Assembly (NCBI GenBank): GCA_026874595.1
Contig: CM049306.1
Location: 107,033,142-107,097,141, forward strand
Length of the DNA stretch: 64,000 bases
From: Sipunculus nudus
Taxonomy: Eukaryota; Annelida; Sipuncula; Golfingiida; Sipunculidae
Reading direction: 5' to 3'
In this document: in pieces, positions 1 to 12,700 of the stretch
Numbering within the stretch: position 1 is the stretch's first letter
How the letters are laid out: each line of letters starts with the position of its first letter
Notes under the pieces: generated by a model
Databases searched by the model: none
What the model was told of the DNA's origin: nothing
The model's input: only the letters and a program-made list of their open reading frames with translations
Made by a program: the position numbers and the translations under genes

Positions 1-2600
1 TTCGAAAATACGGAAACTGTTCTGGGAAACCGTTCACGGCAGTGTGTAAAACCCGGACCCCCCCCCCCCCCCCCAAAAAAAAAAAAAAAAAAAAATTTAT
101 ATATTTTCTATACTTATGCCGATAAAAATACCCCCGTTACTGAGAAGAGAGCGAATTCCCTTGATGTTGCATCTTTGTAAATGACTGATTTAATGAAAGA
201 TTTAAGTATACTAAATATGTTGGTGAAGACGGACCTCAAGTTAACTGCTTGAATTTGACGACTGTTCCATTTTGACGGACCCCGTAACCATCGCTTATAT
301 TTTTATTTATGACTCAAAGCGAAGAGAATTAGCACTCTTGTCAAACATTAAATATGATTATTTGTTATTTTAAGTGGAAATATAATAGCACGGGCATACT
401 GAGGGAGATTTATTTGAAATGCGCTACCGCGAGGTCATTGCGGACCTGAGACTGGTATCAGAGCTATTCTACATAACACGTTTCGTGTTCTGTTCCTGAA
501 AAGCCATGCGATTGAGAGTTGGTTATAATATAATTACCCAAGATACTGGTGATTATTTGCATGTCAAGCAATGTCAGGTAAAAACATTATGATTTTAAAA
601 ATTTTCTTATCATACTTTTTTTAAAACGATAGACATAAATATGGAATAAACAGCAAATATAAAAGATATGAATAAAAGAAGACAAAAAATGTAAAATACA
701 GATATAAAAACACAAACTGAATCACGTGGGTGTTAGGCCTATGCATAAATGTGATGTTAAAATATGTACTTAAGAAATGGTAAAACGACGAGTTAAAGGG
801 GTCCGTGGGATCCGTGAGGTCCATGCGACCAGTTTCGTAAGTGTTAATTATCAAAATTTGTTGCAAAGCAGACTTATTTTTACGTTTAAACAAAACATAA
901 TATAAAATACGTCTATGGAAACTTTTCTGCTAAAATGTTTCGACAAATTACAATAAAATTTTTAAGAATTATAGATTGTTCTTGGGGTCTGGATTTTACA
1001 CAATGCCACCGGTAACTCTGTAATAGCGAAACCAACACTGGTTTCGGCGACCTGCGAAACCGTCTCCAGAGCAGGTTTCAGTTTCGCCAAAACCTTCCAC
1101 TCGATAATTATACTGGCATGTTGGCCGAAAGTATAGTGCAATCTTGTCAATCATCTTAATAATTGGCTCTGCATGCTGATATTTGTTATAGCTTTAAATG
1201 GGCAAAAATAACAGCTGTTCGGCAGGGTTTTGATTTAATATTCCCTGCCATAGCCTTGAATAGCTAAAGATAACACAGACTGATCCTTCTCTCCCTGTTG
1301 TTGGATAGATAAACCGTATGTTTTAGGACACAAGGACACACTATTTTCATCATAATTTGAATATAAATCTAAATTAATAATGCTGTGTCCAGGTCTCAAG
1401 TTGCCAACACATGATTTTCTAATTTTTATTAACATTTTCATCATTATTCTTTTAATTTCACGCTGATATGCATAATTTTTTTCTAATTAAAACCGAAACC
1501 GTCCACTTATGCAAGGCGTAAAAACGTGCAGAACCAGTTTCCTTAGAACTAAAACTGGTTTCGCATTTTCAAGAAGGGCCTTTATTATTATCATCCAGTA
1601 GATGTTCGATGACGAACAAGCGCGAAACGAGTTGAATCCTCTGATCTTAAAAAAAAATCTTTTGATCATTGGTGAATCCCGTAGAAGGGAGACCTCTGGT
1701 GGAGATGACTTGTATTACTTATTTTTTGGGTAAACTACGACTGGAGAAACTACTTCACATCATAAGCAAGTGCCGTAATGAATTGAAATCACGATTTTGA
1801 AACGTAGACATGTGTCCCCAGACAACCAGCAACTTCACCTGGAACTGACTATGTTTGACAGTACGTTATGATTCCATTACCTTGAAATCGATGGTAAGAG
1901 GAATGTTAATCAAGGAGCCTCTATATAATTCTTGTATTATCGCCCACGTCGGTCATCCACATGCATGCGCAGTTCAACTTCAGGCCTGCTGTCCTATTCA
2001 AGAAAAGCTGATCTGTTTAATTGTGTAACAGGAATACCCCTGTCAAAAGGTATGAAGTCGACAAGACAAGACATGGGTACGATTATTACCCAGTATTTAA
2101 TTTTAAACTTTATTGTTGATGTAATAGGTTTTATTATGAAATATTTTATTAATATTTTATTAATAAAAACGTGAACTTAAATAAATTTGCAATTCAGGTG
2201 CGAAAAATTTATTTATTTGGTAGCCATATTCAGTGACTTAAATCTTCATTATGGCACATGCATATGGTAATATATCCACATTATATAAAATTATGAACTC
2301 TGTACAATGTTATTTTATTAACTTCATGGTCTGATGGCATTATTTTGGACCAGAATGAAATGGATTTAAAATGGGATGCGCCATCAGACTGAAGCGGGGA
2401 TATGCCGATGGCCGCCGGTACGGCACCTTTGGGACTAGTCGGGAGTGATCGGACGGGTTCGCCAGGTCATACCGGGCTAGGTGGCGACAAATATTTTTCA
2501 AGGGCTTGAATCTAAAGTTCTAATCAGAGTTTTGACATGCCGTTTTTTGCATAATATTAATATTATATTAACATACCCTGCGTCATAGACCAAACGAGCT
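1..2600. other. AT-rich DNA upstream of the divergent promoter; no confident gene
   Basis: No coding region can be supported here. A run of 17 C followed by 21 A lies at 58-95. Short minus-strand open segments occur (for example 962-1150 and 1235-1444) without convincing splice sites or recognisable protein. A GC-richer patch is at 2380-2480. If the minus-strand exon at 2617-2678 is real, the rest of that gene should lie in this stretch or further left, so some of these open segments could be its exons; I could not link them. Confidence 0.5.
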
Positions 2601-2616
2601 TCGCTCGATTACTTAC

Positions 2617-2678
2617 CAGTTCAATTTGCCGTCAAATTCGGACCTCAACTTTGCAGGGGCATATCTCGCATCCACCAT
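2617..2678 (-). CDS. Candidate first coding exon of a divergent minus-strand gene
   Basis: Read on the minus strand, an ATG at 2678 opens 20 codons plus two bases (peptide MVDARYAPAKLRSEFDGKLN) and then meets a consensus donor GTAAGT at 2616-2611. A TGA lies in frame five codons upstream of the ATG, which supports this start. The segment is GC-richer than its surroundings. A CCAAT box (minus strand, 2727-2723) and an E-box CACGTG (2738-2743) lie just upstream of the ATG. The layout suggests a bidirectional promoter shared with the WDR6 gene starting at 3631. I do not recognise the protein from this short N-terminus and could not find the second exon. Confidence 0.5.
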
Positions 2679-2689
2679 GTTCACCACCG

Positions 2690-2800
2690 TTCAAAGACCC
2701 GGATTAGACGATCTTGATGGTCATTGGTTGAAACAATCACGTGTTATGGGAATCCCGCGATTAGCATAAGGTTTATGAATGATCGAAAATAGGTGCTTGG
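2690..2800. promoter_or_regulatory. Putative bidirectional promoter segment
   Basis: The interval between the minus-strand candidate exon and the plus-strand gene contains ATTGG at 2723-2727 (CCAAT on the minus strand) and a palindromic E-box CACGTG at 2738-2743, inside a locally GC-richer stretch. No TATA box is obvious. The promoter role is inferred from the head-to-head layout of the two coding starts. Confidence 0.35.
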
Positions 2801-3561
2801 CCAGGCCAGCCAGGCAGCCCTGGTCACAGGTTTCGCCCACAGCCCGGGTCCAGCACGCACGCTTCTGATATACCTATTTCATATATTTTTTCTGAATTCA
2901 CTAATTCTTAGACTGTCCTATGGTCAATGGTATATTATCACTCTGATTCACTGGAACTTAATGTCCATTCCTGATACTGAGGAAAATAAACTTTTGTGTA
3001 TGTCACAGAAATATCTGTGAATTACCACTATAATAGTAATTAAAAATGAAGGTAAGATAAAGAGTGTCAGATGGCCCTCAGCAATCGAAAACTATTAATT
3101 TATTCCCGACCTGATCATAATTGCACAAAACTAGCTCTAGCATGCACATATATTCAGTATCTGATACTGACAGAGCATCATGTTTTGTCCTGTTGCGCCC
3201 ACCCTGCAGTCTAAAGGTAGTTTAGGAGAGCTGAGCGGTTCCCACAAGATTGGCTAAACTGTCATTATTCGGCTGATCTGGTCATCACTGATAAGGCAAA
3301 GGAACGTGCACAAGCAAGGGTTTGTTTATCATGAATATTAATGAGTATTTGAATAAATGGCTCCAAGTGACCATGGAAAATGTTAGATGTTAATGTCAAC
3401 ATCATTGAAAGTGCCAAAGTTCTCATTTGGCATTTAATGATACTTGGTTAAATCCAACATTTTTATAAGCCAAATTCAGTATATTTTCAGTAATTACAAA
3501 TATTTTCCTTTAAATTACTCATTATATTGTAATAAGTATCAGTATGTTGTTCTCATTTCAG

Positions 3562-3630
3562 GTGAAGAAAGTGTCATTGATTCCAGTATATTTTGACCCA
3601 GATGATCAGTAAGCCTGCTACTGAAGCAAC
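3562..3630 (+). other. Probable 5' UTR part of the first WDR6 coding exon
   Basis: A pyrimidine-rich tract ending TTTCAG at 3556-3561 looks like a splice acceptor, so the 69 bases before the ATG at 3631 may be 5' UTR joined to an upstream non-coding exon. A candidate donor GTAAGA is at 3052. TAA at 3610-3612 and TGA at 3622-3624 are in frame with the ATG, which fixes 3631 as the start. The upstream exon itself is not proven. Confidence 0.4.
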
Positions 3631-3703
3631 ATGAAGGTCCACCTGGATCACCTGGTCGCACCAGTCACAGCTGTCCAGTTTTGTGATGGACATTTGTTAG
3701 CAG
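3631..3703 (+). CDS. WDR6: WDR6 exon 1 (residues 1-24)
   Basis: Starts at the first ATG after two in-frame stops. It reads MKVHLDHLVAPVTAVQF and ends LLA, corresponding to the conserved N-terminal 'P-T-x-[VL]-x-[CF]...LLAG' strand of WDR6. Donor GTAAAC; phase 1. Confidence 0.85.
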
Positions 3704-6700
3704 GTAAACTTGTGTTACTTGATTCTTTTTCAGAATTATGTATTGAAGTAATGACAGCAGTATTTAAGCATGTCCATAGTCTTCATTCAAGTATGGCATC
3801 AATACACAATATATAAGAAGTGCAATTACTCACCTACCAAAGCCACCTTGCGGCCATGTGTATTCCATACAACTAGCACACTATACAGAGGTGACATCTT
3901 AAGTAAATTATGCATCACAAACCTTTGTCACATAACACAGTGCTTTAAACACAAATGTATCACTTACAATTTCAGCAAAATGAGGAAAATTACTGACATA
4001 CGAGTAATTTACAATATTGTCAGTTTATTTCTCTCTACATATTATCACACTTTTATCTCCCAACTGTTTTCTCCCTCTCTGTCGCTGTCTCTCTCTCTAT
4101 TATTCCACTTAACACTCCTCCTCTTTATCTGTATCTACAACATTCCTCTCATACTTCAATCTGTCACTGTCAAATAGTATTGCATTTTTCTCATTGTGTG
4201 TTCATAGAACACTTTCATACACTAGCAGATTTCAGTCATCTGTATGGAATGATAGGCTTTGGCCTGTAAAAAAGAAAGGTGTATTATGATAGGCTTTGGC
4301 CTGTAAATATAGACTGCTGTATTTTTGTCTTTATGAATTGCCCAGGTTAAGTTCTGTGGTGATATAGTATATAGATAATTAGGTATTCTTCTGAAGAAAA
4401 AGCCCTGAAAATCTAATGCCAATTTAAAGAGCTTGGTATCATTTTTTTAAGGTAATAGGCTAGCACAATGTATTATAAGGTAAATGTGTTGCACTTATTC
4501 CCATTTTGCTTGATTTTGTGGGTTATATATTTATTGATTAATTGAAATCATGTTACATTCCTTGTAATGTTTTTAAAAATCATATATTTATATTTTTAAT
4601 TGAAGGTATTGGTCCAGACCTGCATATCTACAGAGTCAAAGATGAAACATTTCTTCAAAAAGACACCATCCTAGGTGGCAGCACTATCCATGGCATTACT
4701 ATAGGTCAGTACATTTATCATCATCAACACACAGTCTGCAGACCTAACCATTAAAAAAGGCAGCAATTAGCCAGGAACATGTCAGATTCATTATTTATTT
4801 CTGTCTTAAAATTATCATGGTTCTACCATCTGTGCAATATATGGAAAACTGGAAAAGATCAAACACATTGTAAAACAAGTATCAATTCATGTTTCATGAC
4901 TGTCTACTTTGAAATACAATATACAAAGACTGTGCATGTGATGCATTTACCCTTAACCTTTATATAATTTGGTGTAGCAGAATGGTTTGTTACTAAAGAT
5001 TCAGAAGTTTCATAATGATTAAGATGATTTTTTATATGGAATGTGCAAAATGATCCAGATTGAAAAAGGAATAAAATTTACTAAATTTATTAAGTTTTAA
5101 AATATTGTATTAGGTTTTATATGGTTTGAATAATTTTAACTATTAGAATTGTGCAGACATTTTCTGGTTTATTTTAGGGCCTGCAACAGAGTGTGGGCAC
5201 CTGTTTTGCGTATATGGTGGCAAGAAAGCAAGAATTGTAACCCTGGAAACAGAAGATGAAAAAGGGTGAATATGTTTGGTGAAAAAAACTTGCTTAAAAT
5301 CAGTCAATTTTTATTGCTACCATTAAAAACATATCATTCTAATGAATAAAAGCTGTGAAAACTTGACTTGGTAGGCATTCATGTTGGAATAATAATGCCC
5401 ACTTTGAGTTGCTTTTGTTGTAAATCACATGGAAATCTGCACTGCAATGGCAATACATCCTGTTGCAATGATATTGCTATGTTTTGCCAGTAGTTTTAAT
5501 ATCAAGCTATGATTGAGGAATTAACACAAAAAAATAAATGTCAATGTACAACCGAAGTGTGAAACTTGCTGGAAATCCTTTGGCCTTGCATGACTTGACT
5601 GTCAGTCATGTAACCCTTGGTAAAATGCTCATTCCGCAAACTGTAGGAAGATTTACCAATATGCTGAGTTACAACAGAATCTTTTAAGCACATGTTAGGT
5701 ATTGTTAGAAAGTAAACAAACTTGGAATGGTTTCTCCGATTTATTTTAAGTGACTCAGTATTTGTAGACCATGATGCATTTTCAAACACAATGAAAATAT
5801 TTGTTGACTCCTCAGGATTTTTAGTGCAATTTTTTATATTACAAGTTCAGCCACTCTGACATCCCACCAGACTCTTATGCCACAGGGATAAAATTGATTA
5901 AGTGTTCCAGGGACAGTAGCTGTAGCATAACCCAGCCAGGGTTGTGCTGTCATCTGTGCTGTCCTTTGTGTGGCCATCAGGGTCTCACTAGTAGCTTGCT
6001 TGACCACCTTCTCAGTGGTCTAGGTAGCATTTTGAATGATAGAAATTTCAACAACTTTTAGGTTTTCACTTAAATTCTTATATTCTTATTTGAGGTGGGC
6101 AGGCTATGGATCTTGAACACCCCGATGTCACAGTTCATGAACATATAGTATATGATTTAATATTGTTTGATCATAACTTCAGGTCAGCCACCCTGAAAAC
6201 ACTCTGTCCTGAGCAGGAGCTGCATGACTGGGTGTGGTGTTCATGGTGGCTTCTTGAAGAACGGGTGAGGTCTATTGTCAAACAGTGTAAAGTGCTTGCT
6301 GAGTGTTAGATAAAGACTCATTTTATGTATATAAGAATTAAAGTTTGTTAATCATACAAAATCATACATGCACTAGGGTTATTATGCGTTTCGGGTTTGG
6401 AGGCCATCTCTGTCTAAAAGAGGAGTTATTTTGTACTTTTAAATAAGTGAAGGGGGAATTCCAAGTTATGAGTAGGATGAATTTTATATAACAAAAAGAA
6501 ACACAAACATTTAGAAGGGTGGGAGCAGAAAGATAAACTCTGATATTGGGCTAGAAGGAAACCTGTTGCATCATGATTATTATATTGTTATAACATAAAG
6601 AATTCTCTGTAACTTTGTACTTGTTGGTGTTGGCAGAACCAGAGGATTGCGCTGTGTTTATCCCACAATACTGTTGCATGCTGGGATTGGAAACAAGGTC

Positions 6701-9700
6701 ACCTGGTAGAAGAGATTCACTGTGAGGACAAATGCATCTTGTATCCTTGTTACCAAATTACACCAAAAATTACATCAAATCATCAAATTGTTCTGTTGCA
6801 GATCATATTTGGATTGAGAGTTTTAAAAGATAATCTTTTTCAGATTGTTAAGCTTCCATGTTAAGCTAACCAATCTGGCATGGCCAGATTGAATTTTTGA
6901 TGAAATATAAATTTTTAAATGACTGTACACAAATTTAGGTAACTATTAATGAATTTATTATTGTGTAGTCCTGCAGCACAAATGGTTGTTTTGAATTATA
7001 TAATCTGAGTACTGTTAAGAAAGGTAGTGAATGTAGAGATCTATGCCACACTTGTAGTTGATATAGGCATGTGGACATCCTTAAAAACAGTTTTGAAACA
7101 ATAGAAGGAGTATACACACACTTCATACTTAAAATTGTCCTCCGAGTTTATCAGGAAAATTATTTACCTCAATGTTGTGAATTCCTGAACTGTGAACAGA
7201 TACAGTGCCAACCTGATTGGTAACACGTGGCATGACCTGGTGGTGTTAGCAGGAACTGTTTTTTGCCAAGTTGAAGTGTGGGCAGTGAATGAAAGTGGCT
7301 GTGGTCATCAAGAGAGGCAGCCAGTCTTACATACCCTCACAGGTCATCAGGTACAGAAGAAACTTTATTAACACTGGTAACTCCTAACAATTATTGTGCA
7401 ATATAAATATAAATCAATCAAATCAATCCATGATTTATTTGGATGCATGTCACAGTTTGACAAAAAAAAACCCTGTAAAACTTGAGCAGGTACATGAAAT
7501 TATGTTGATAAGATTATATATTGGAATTATACCTGTATCCACACACAAACTCCATGTTGTTGATTGTAACAATGTGGTTTATGAAGAGAATAAAGGTGAT
7601 TCATCTGTCTGACTAACACAGCTGTGTAGATATTATTTCTGTGGCAACAAGCACGACAGTCTTCTCAAGATATAGTAAGTTTTAATTATCATTCAGTTTT
7701 AGCTTAGTGCTCAAGTATTATATCTAATCTGCATATATTTTGGTTGTCAGGTGCTAACCTTAACATTGGTTGTCTGAAAATTCATCTTAATTTTTATATT
7801 CAGATATTTTTTCATAATTCACAAGCCTCGTCTATTGGTGTTTCATAGTAAAGATAACTTATTTGAACCTTCTTGACCTCCGTACTTCCAAACAATTGAA
7901 CTACACTTCAGTGTATTAAAAATATTGGTCAGTAAACTTGGCATTAAGATGAAATCATATTTGCAGGGAGTGATATTCTCTGTGAGTGTGGATGCAAAGC
8001 ACCACCGCATTGCTTCAGTGTCTGATGACCGCAGCATACGGCTTTATCATGTGACATTGTCAGACATCACTCCATCAGACGTAACCCTCCATGATCTGTC
8101 TGTCACCCAGTGGAGGGAAGCACGGTTTGACCTGCAGCATGTGTTGTATGGACACGCAGCACGTGTTTGGGACATCGTCCTGTTGACTGACTGTATGGCC
8201 AGTGTGGGTGAGGTGAGGAGCATTTAATGCTAAAAGTCACAAAATCTAAAGCCCAAATTTCCAAAGAGGAAAAAGTGTTTTTTTAGCACCTTTATTGGTT
8301 ATGATATAGATTTTGTCCTGGTTGACCTGTCTGCAGTATATCTGTGACTCACTAGCGAGTGACCTCTGTTTAATTGTCATGGGAAGTTGTGATGACTTGT
8401 GTCACATAACTATGAAGGATCTGCAGTGCCAGGATGAAAGAGCCCTTGATAAATTTTGGTCAAGTGGTTATGGGTCCATCTTTTGTACACAGTATATATT
8501 ATGATTCCATCACTGTTTCCTGGCATGCCCATTTTGTGCAGATATTAGAAAGATGTTTCTTAGTGTGAACTAGTTTCTCATATTGTTTTATTTGTTTACA
8601 GAAAAATTAAATAAAGTTATCATTTCCTAAATTATTTATGCATTTTCCTCTTTCTGTGATTGATGTTACATTTTGGTTTGTTTGTCTTCCAAAAAAAACA
8701 AGAAGAAAACAGGTGGATAGGGGTAGTGGAATGGACTTGACTATAGTTAAAAGAAACAAAGCCTGTTGCAGCTGAGCCTTCACAGAGATGAATATTTATG
8801 TCTTTTCCATCACATCAGGTAACATCATGAGTTTTCATGGATATATTTTAAAAATTGCATATGTTGGTACAGTATACATTGTTTACTCCTGAAATGATAT
8901 TGAATATTGTGTTTTGTTTGACAGGATGCCACATGCTGTGTGTGGAACTATTCTGGCCAGGTCATAAAGAAATACAAAGGACACAGAGTAAGTGCAGACT
9001 TAACCAAACCTGATGTAAAATATTTATTACCTTTTCATTAATGAAAAGGAAATATATTATACAAATATGGAAATAACATGTAACATATATATTAGTCCCT
9101 TTTCATTGTGTCAAAACATTTTGTGGGGAGTTGTCACATGCATGTCCTGGACATAAACTTGTTAATCTTCTCTTTGAGATATTGCTATAGAATATATCTG
9201 CTTTTGTTTTCTGATGCATTCATCTTTGAGACTCTTTTTAATCAAGAAAAGCAGGGTTGGGACACAGCCTGGTGATTCATGCATTAGACTTGGGAGCAGA
9301 AGGCCCTTGATGCGGACCTTGACGAGCTTCATTTGCAAATTATGAAATCTCATAAGAACCTCAGAGATTTTCTCTATGTCCTAATGACAGGTTGTTGTGA
9401 TTGTTCTTATCCATCTGCATATGAATCCTTATATCCAGAGGGCTTAAAAATAATATATCACTATTGATTATGATATATAATCAGGCCTTGGACCTTCAGG
9501 CCATATGCCTATAATTATATTTATACCTTCCTCCTCATTCAACAGACACATCCACCATCTGGCCATGGACCTATACTTGGAAAAAAGTAAAACAATGAAA
9601 GTTGGTATTGGTATTATGATTTACATTGACGACATCAGCATTTTATTTTTTTTTATCAGTGGAAGAGCATATGGAGCTTAGCAGCAGATGAATCACTTAA

Positions 9701-12700
9701 AATCCTTGTAAGTTAATTCTCTATTTTTATAAATATAAATAAGATGTTCATAACATTAAAAGATTCATAGCACCTCTTCATCATTACCAGATAAAATATT
9801 AACTCATTTTGCCTTCATTTATGCAAGCATCAAATTAGCATAATCAGAAATATTTTCTTTATAAATGCTAATTTGTGTTCTTTTTTTTGCTGAAACAGCT
9901 GTAGTTGCTTTTAAAATGTATGACAAATATTTATTTAAAGATTGTGAGGCTTAATGATTTTTCAAGATAAAATAAAAATATATTTTGGGGCTTCAAGTTT
10001 ATACACAGAATACAACACAACACAGATAGACTATAGATTTGTGTAAATTACATGAGAATTAATGCTTTTCTTTCATAATATTACCAAAGATATTTATATC
10101 TTATTTATTATGAATTCATTTGATGCCTATAATACAAGTATTGATCATAATATATTATTTATCATTAAATGTTTAAATAATGTAAATTATAATTTCAGGG
10201 AAGTACCAGGTATATTTGTTATACCTAAAAAAAAATCATTGCTTTAGGCTGTCAGGTTAGCCTATATCCAAATATTTCTTTATGTTTGTTGGCAATATTT
10301 TTGATCTAATACATATTTCAAAGGGAGATTATTGCAGTAATTATATTGGTCAATTGATTTGGGATTATCAGGTATAAATATTACAGGCTACTGGTGGAGG
10401 GGATGGTGGGATACGACTGTGGCAGCTACCAGGAAACGATCTCCAAAAGTCCCAAATTCAAGTTCAAAACCTGCAGTTACTAGATGTAAGATATAGACAG
10501 TGTGATATTTTGTAAACAACACACACATAGCTTAAGGATTTTGTTCTGAGTTAATAATTTTCTGTGAGATGACAAAAATTTTTCAGAAAAAAAGGAACTG
10601 TAATCTTGTTTGTAAACATTCATGCTGGTTGTTAAAACTAGATTTGCAAGTACACATATTTTAATTAAAATAAAACAGATTTCATAATCATACTCTGGAC
10701 AGCCATTAATAGTTGAAATTCCTTTTTCTTATTTTCATTGTTTGCAAATATTCTTAAAAATTGCCTTTTTGTATCTTTGTATTTGTTTTAGATGTTTTGA
10801 TGTGAGGTCAGAACAATTTTTAGCTCAGCTGACTATAAGTCATCTGAGCTATAGTCGTGGTCCATTGTCCGTCGTCCGTCCGTCCGTCCGTCCGTCCGTC
10901 CGTAGATGTGGCACGTTTTGAAACCGTAAGACCTAGGATTCCAAAATTCAGCATAATGTTAGATGTCCCCAAGATCTCCTACCAAGCCGAAAACTGGGTC
11001 TTTGCGACTTCGTTCCTTTGAAAAATTAAGGAAAAACCTCAATTTTTTATTAAAAACCTATTTTCACACTTCAGGACTGCCTAATATCAAAACCACTCAT
11101 CTGTTTTTCCTCATATTTACCATAAATATTCTTCTATATAGTTCCTATGTACATGCCAGAAATTATGTCTGTATTATATAATTAAAAAAAGTTATGGGCC
11201 CAAACATAATGCATTTTGTAAAAAATCAGGAAAGATATTTGATCACTTAACACAAAACCTGTTAAAGCTATGGACTTTTTTTCCAGTAATATAACTTTAA
11301 TTTATCAAAATTAAATTGTATACCCAAAATTAGATCAAAATCTTTTAAATTTTTTAAAATATTAACAAAAATAAAAAATTGGTACCTTAAATTTTGCCCA
11401 ACTTTGACCATGGCACGTTTTTTTTTCTGTAAGTACTGTGGATTTAATTTTCTCAGCATGTTTTTGTTAGCATTTTGTCTGTTAACACCAAAACTTTGAA
11501 ACCAGTTGATCAAATACTGTAGATTTTATTCAAGTTTTCAAGCACCATGTAACAAATTGTTCACATCAAGCTAGTGTTATGCAGTTTGCAAGAGCTCAGC
11601 TCCCCAGCTTCAGCTCTCAGTTCCTAAAATTTGGCATACAATTAGATGTCTCCAAAATTCCCTACCATGCCAAGAATTTAGTCACTAGGACTTAATTCCT
11701 TTGAGATATTAATGAAAAACTTCATTTTTCCATTAAAAACCCATTGTTACACTTCAAGACTGCCTAATATCAAAACCACTGATGTGACTTTAATCATATA
11801 TAATATACATATTTATCTATACATTCTCTATGCACATGCCAGAAATGATGTCAGTATTGCGTAATTGTTTTAAGTTATAGGCCCAAACATAATGCACTAT
11901 GTAAAAAATCAAGAAACATATTTACTCCCTTAACAAGGGCATTGCTGAAGCTAGAGTTTTTTTGCCAGGGATGTAACATTATTTAATCTAGATTCAATTG
12001 AATACCCAAAATTAGCTCTGAATTTTTCAAATTTTATATGTTATTAGTGTAAATATAAAATTAGTACCTTAAATTTTGCCCAACTTTGACCATGGCACAT
12101 TTGTTTCCTGTGAGCACGGTTGATATAATTTTCATATCATGCACACAAGGATTTCAGCTTTTTAGTTTAGAAAGCTGAAAGAAATTGGCCAAAAATTGTA
12201 GCTTTTATTAATGTTTTTATGAGACCATGTCAGACCTTAACTCTCTCCAGCCCCTCTTGAGTCACCTGTATGTTGACCTTGTTGAACTTTCAGCAAATTA
12301 TGCATGCTTGAGGCGAGCCATACACTGGGGCAGGTAGGCAGCTTATGGCCAGCCACAGTTGATCCAGGTGTCCAACCCAACTCATCTAGTAGTTTTAACC
12401 AACAACATAACAATTAACAATAAATTAATAAATTTTTATTGTTTTTTAATAACAAATTAAAGAAAAATAAAAAGGACTTTGTTATTTTATAATAACAGGA
12501 AATCAACTTGCAGTTACTGATGATATAAGAATCTTGTATCGATGGATAGAATGTCACGTACTCCAAATAACACCATGCAGTCACCTATGGTATTTTTCAG
12601 TTCAATTTTAATGATAAAAAAGTAAATCATATTATTCATTACTAATCATTAGGGATCATATGAAGGAAATTAATGATAGACAAAGATGCAGTTGATAATA

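Noticed and set aside
58-95. Poly-C/poly-A run and similar G/C runs (about 23745, 33931, 41893, 47408, 49387) as functional signals
   Set aside because: Simple homopolymers, commonly unstable or assembly-affected; no associated feature.
3770-4177. 135-codon plus-strand ORF in intron 1
   Set aside because: Low-complexity, Ser/Leu-rich translation of a pyrimidine-rich intron with no homology; the WDR6 reading splices over it.
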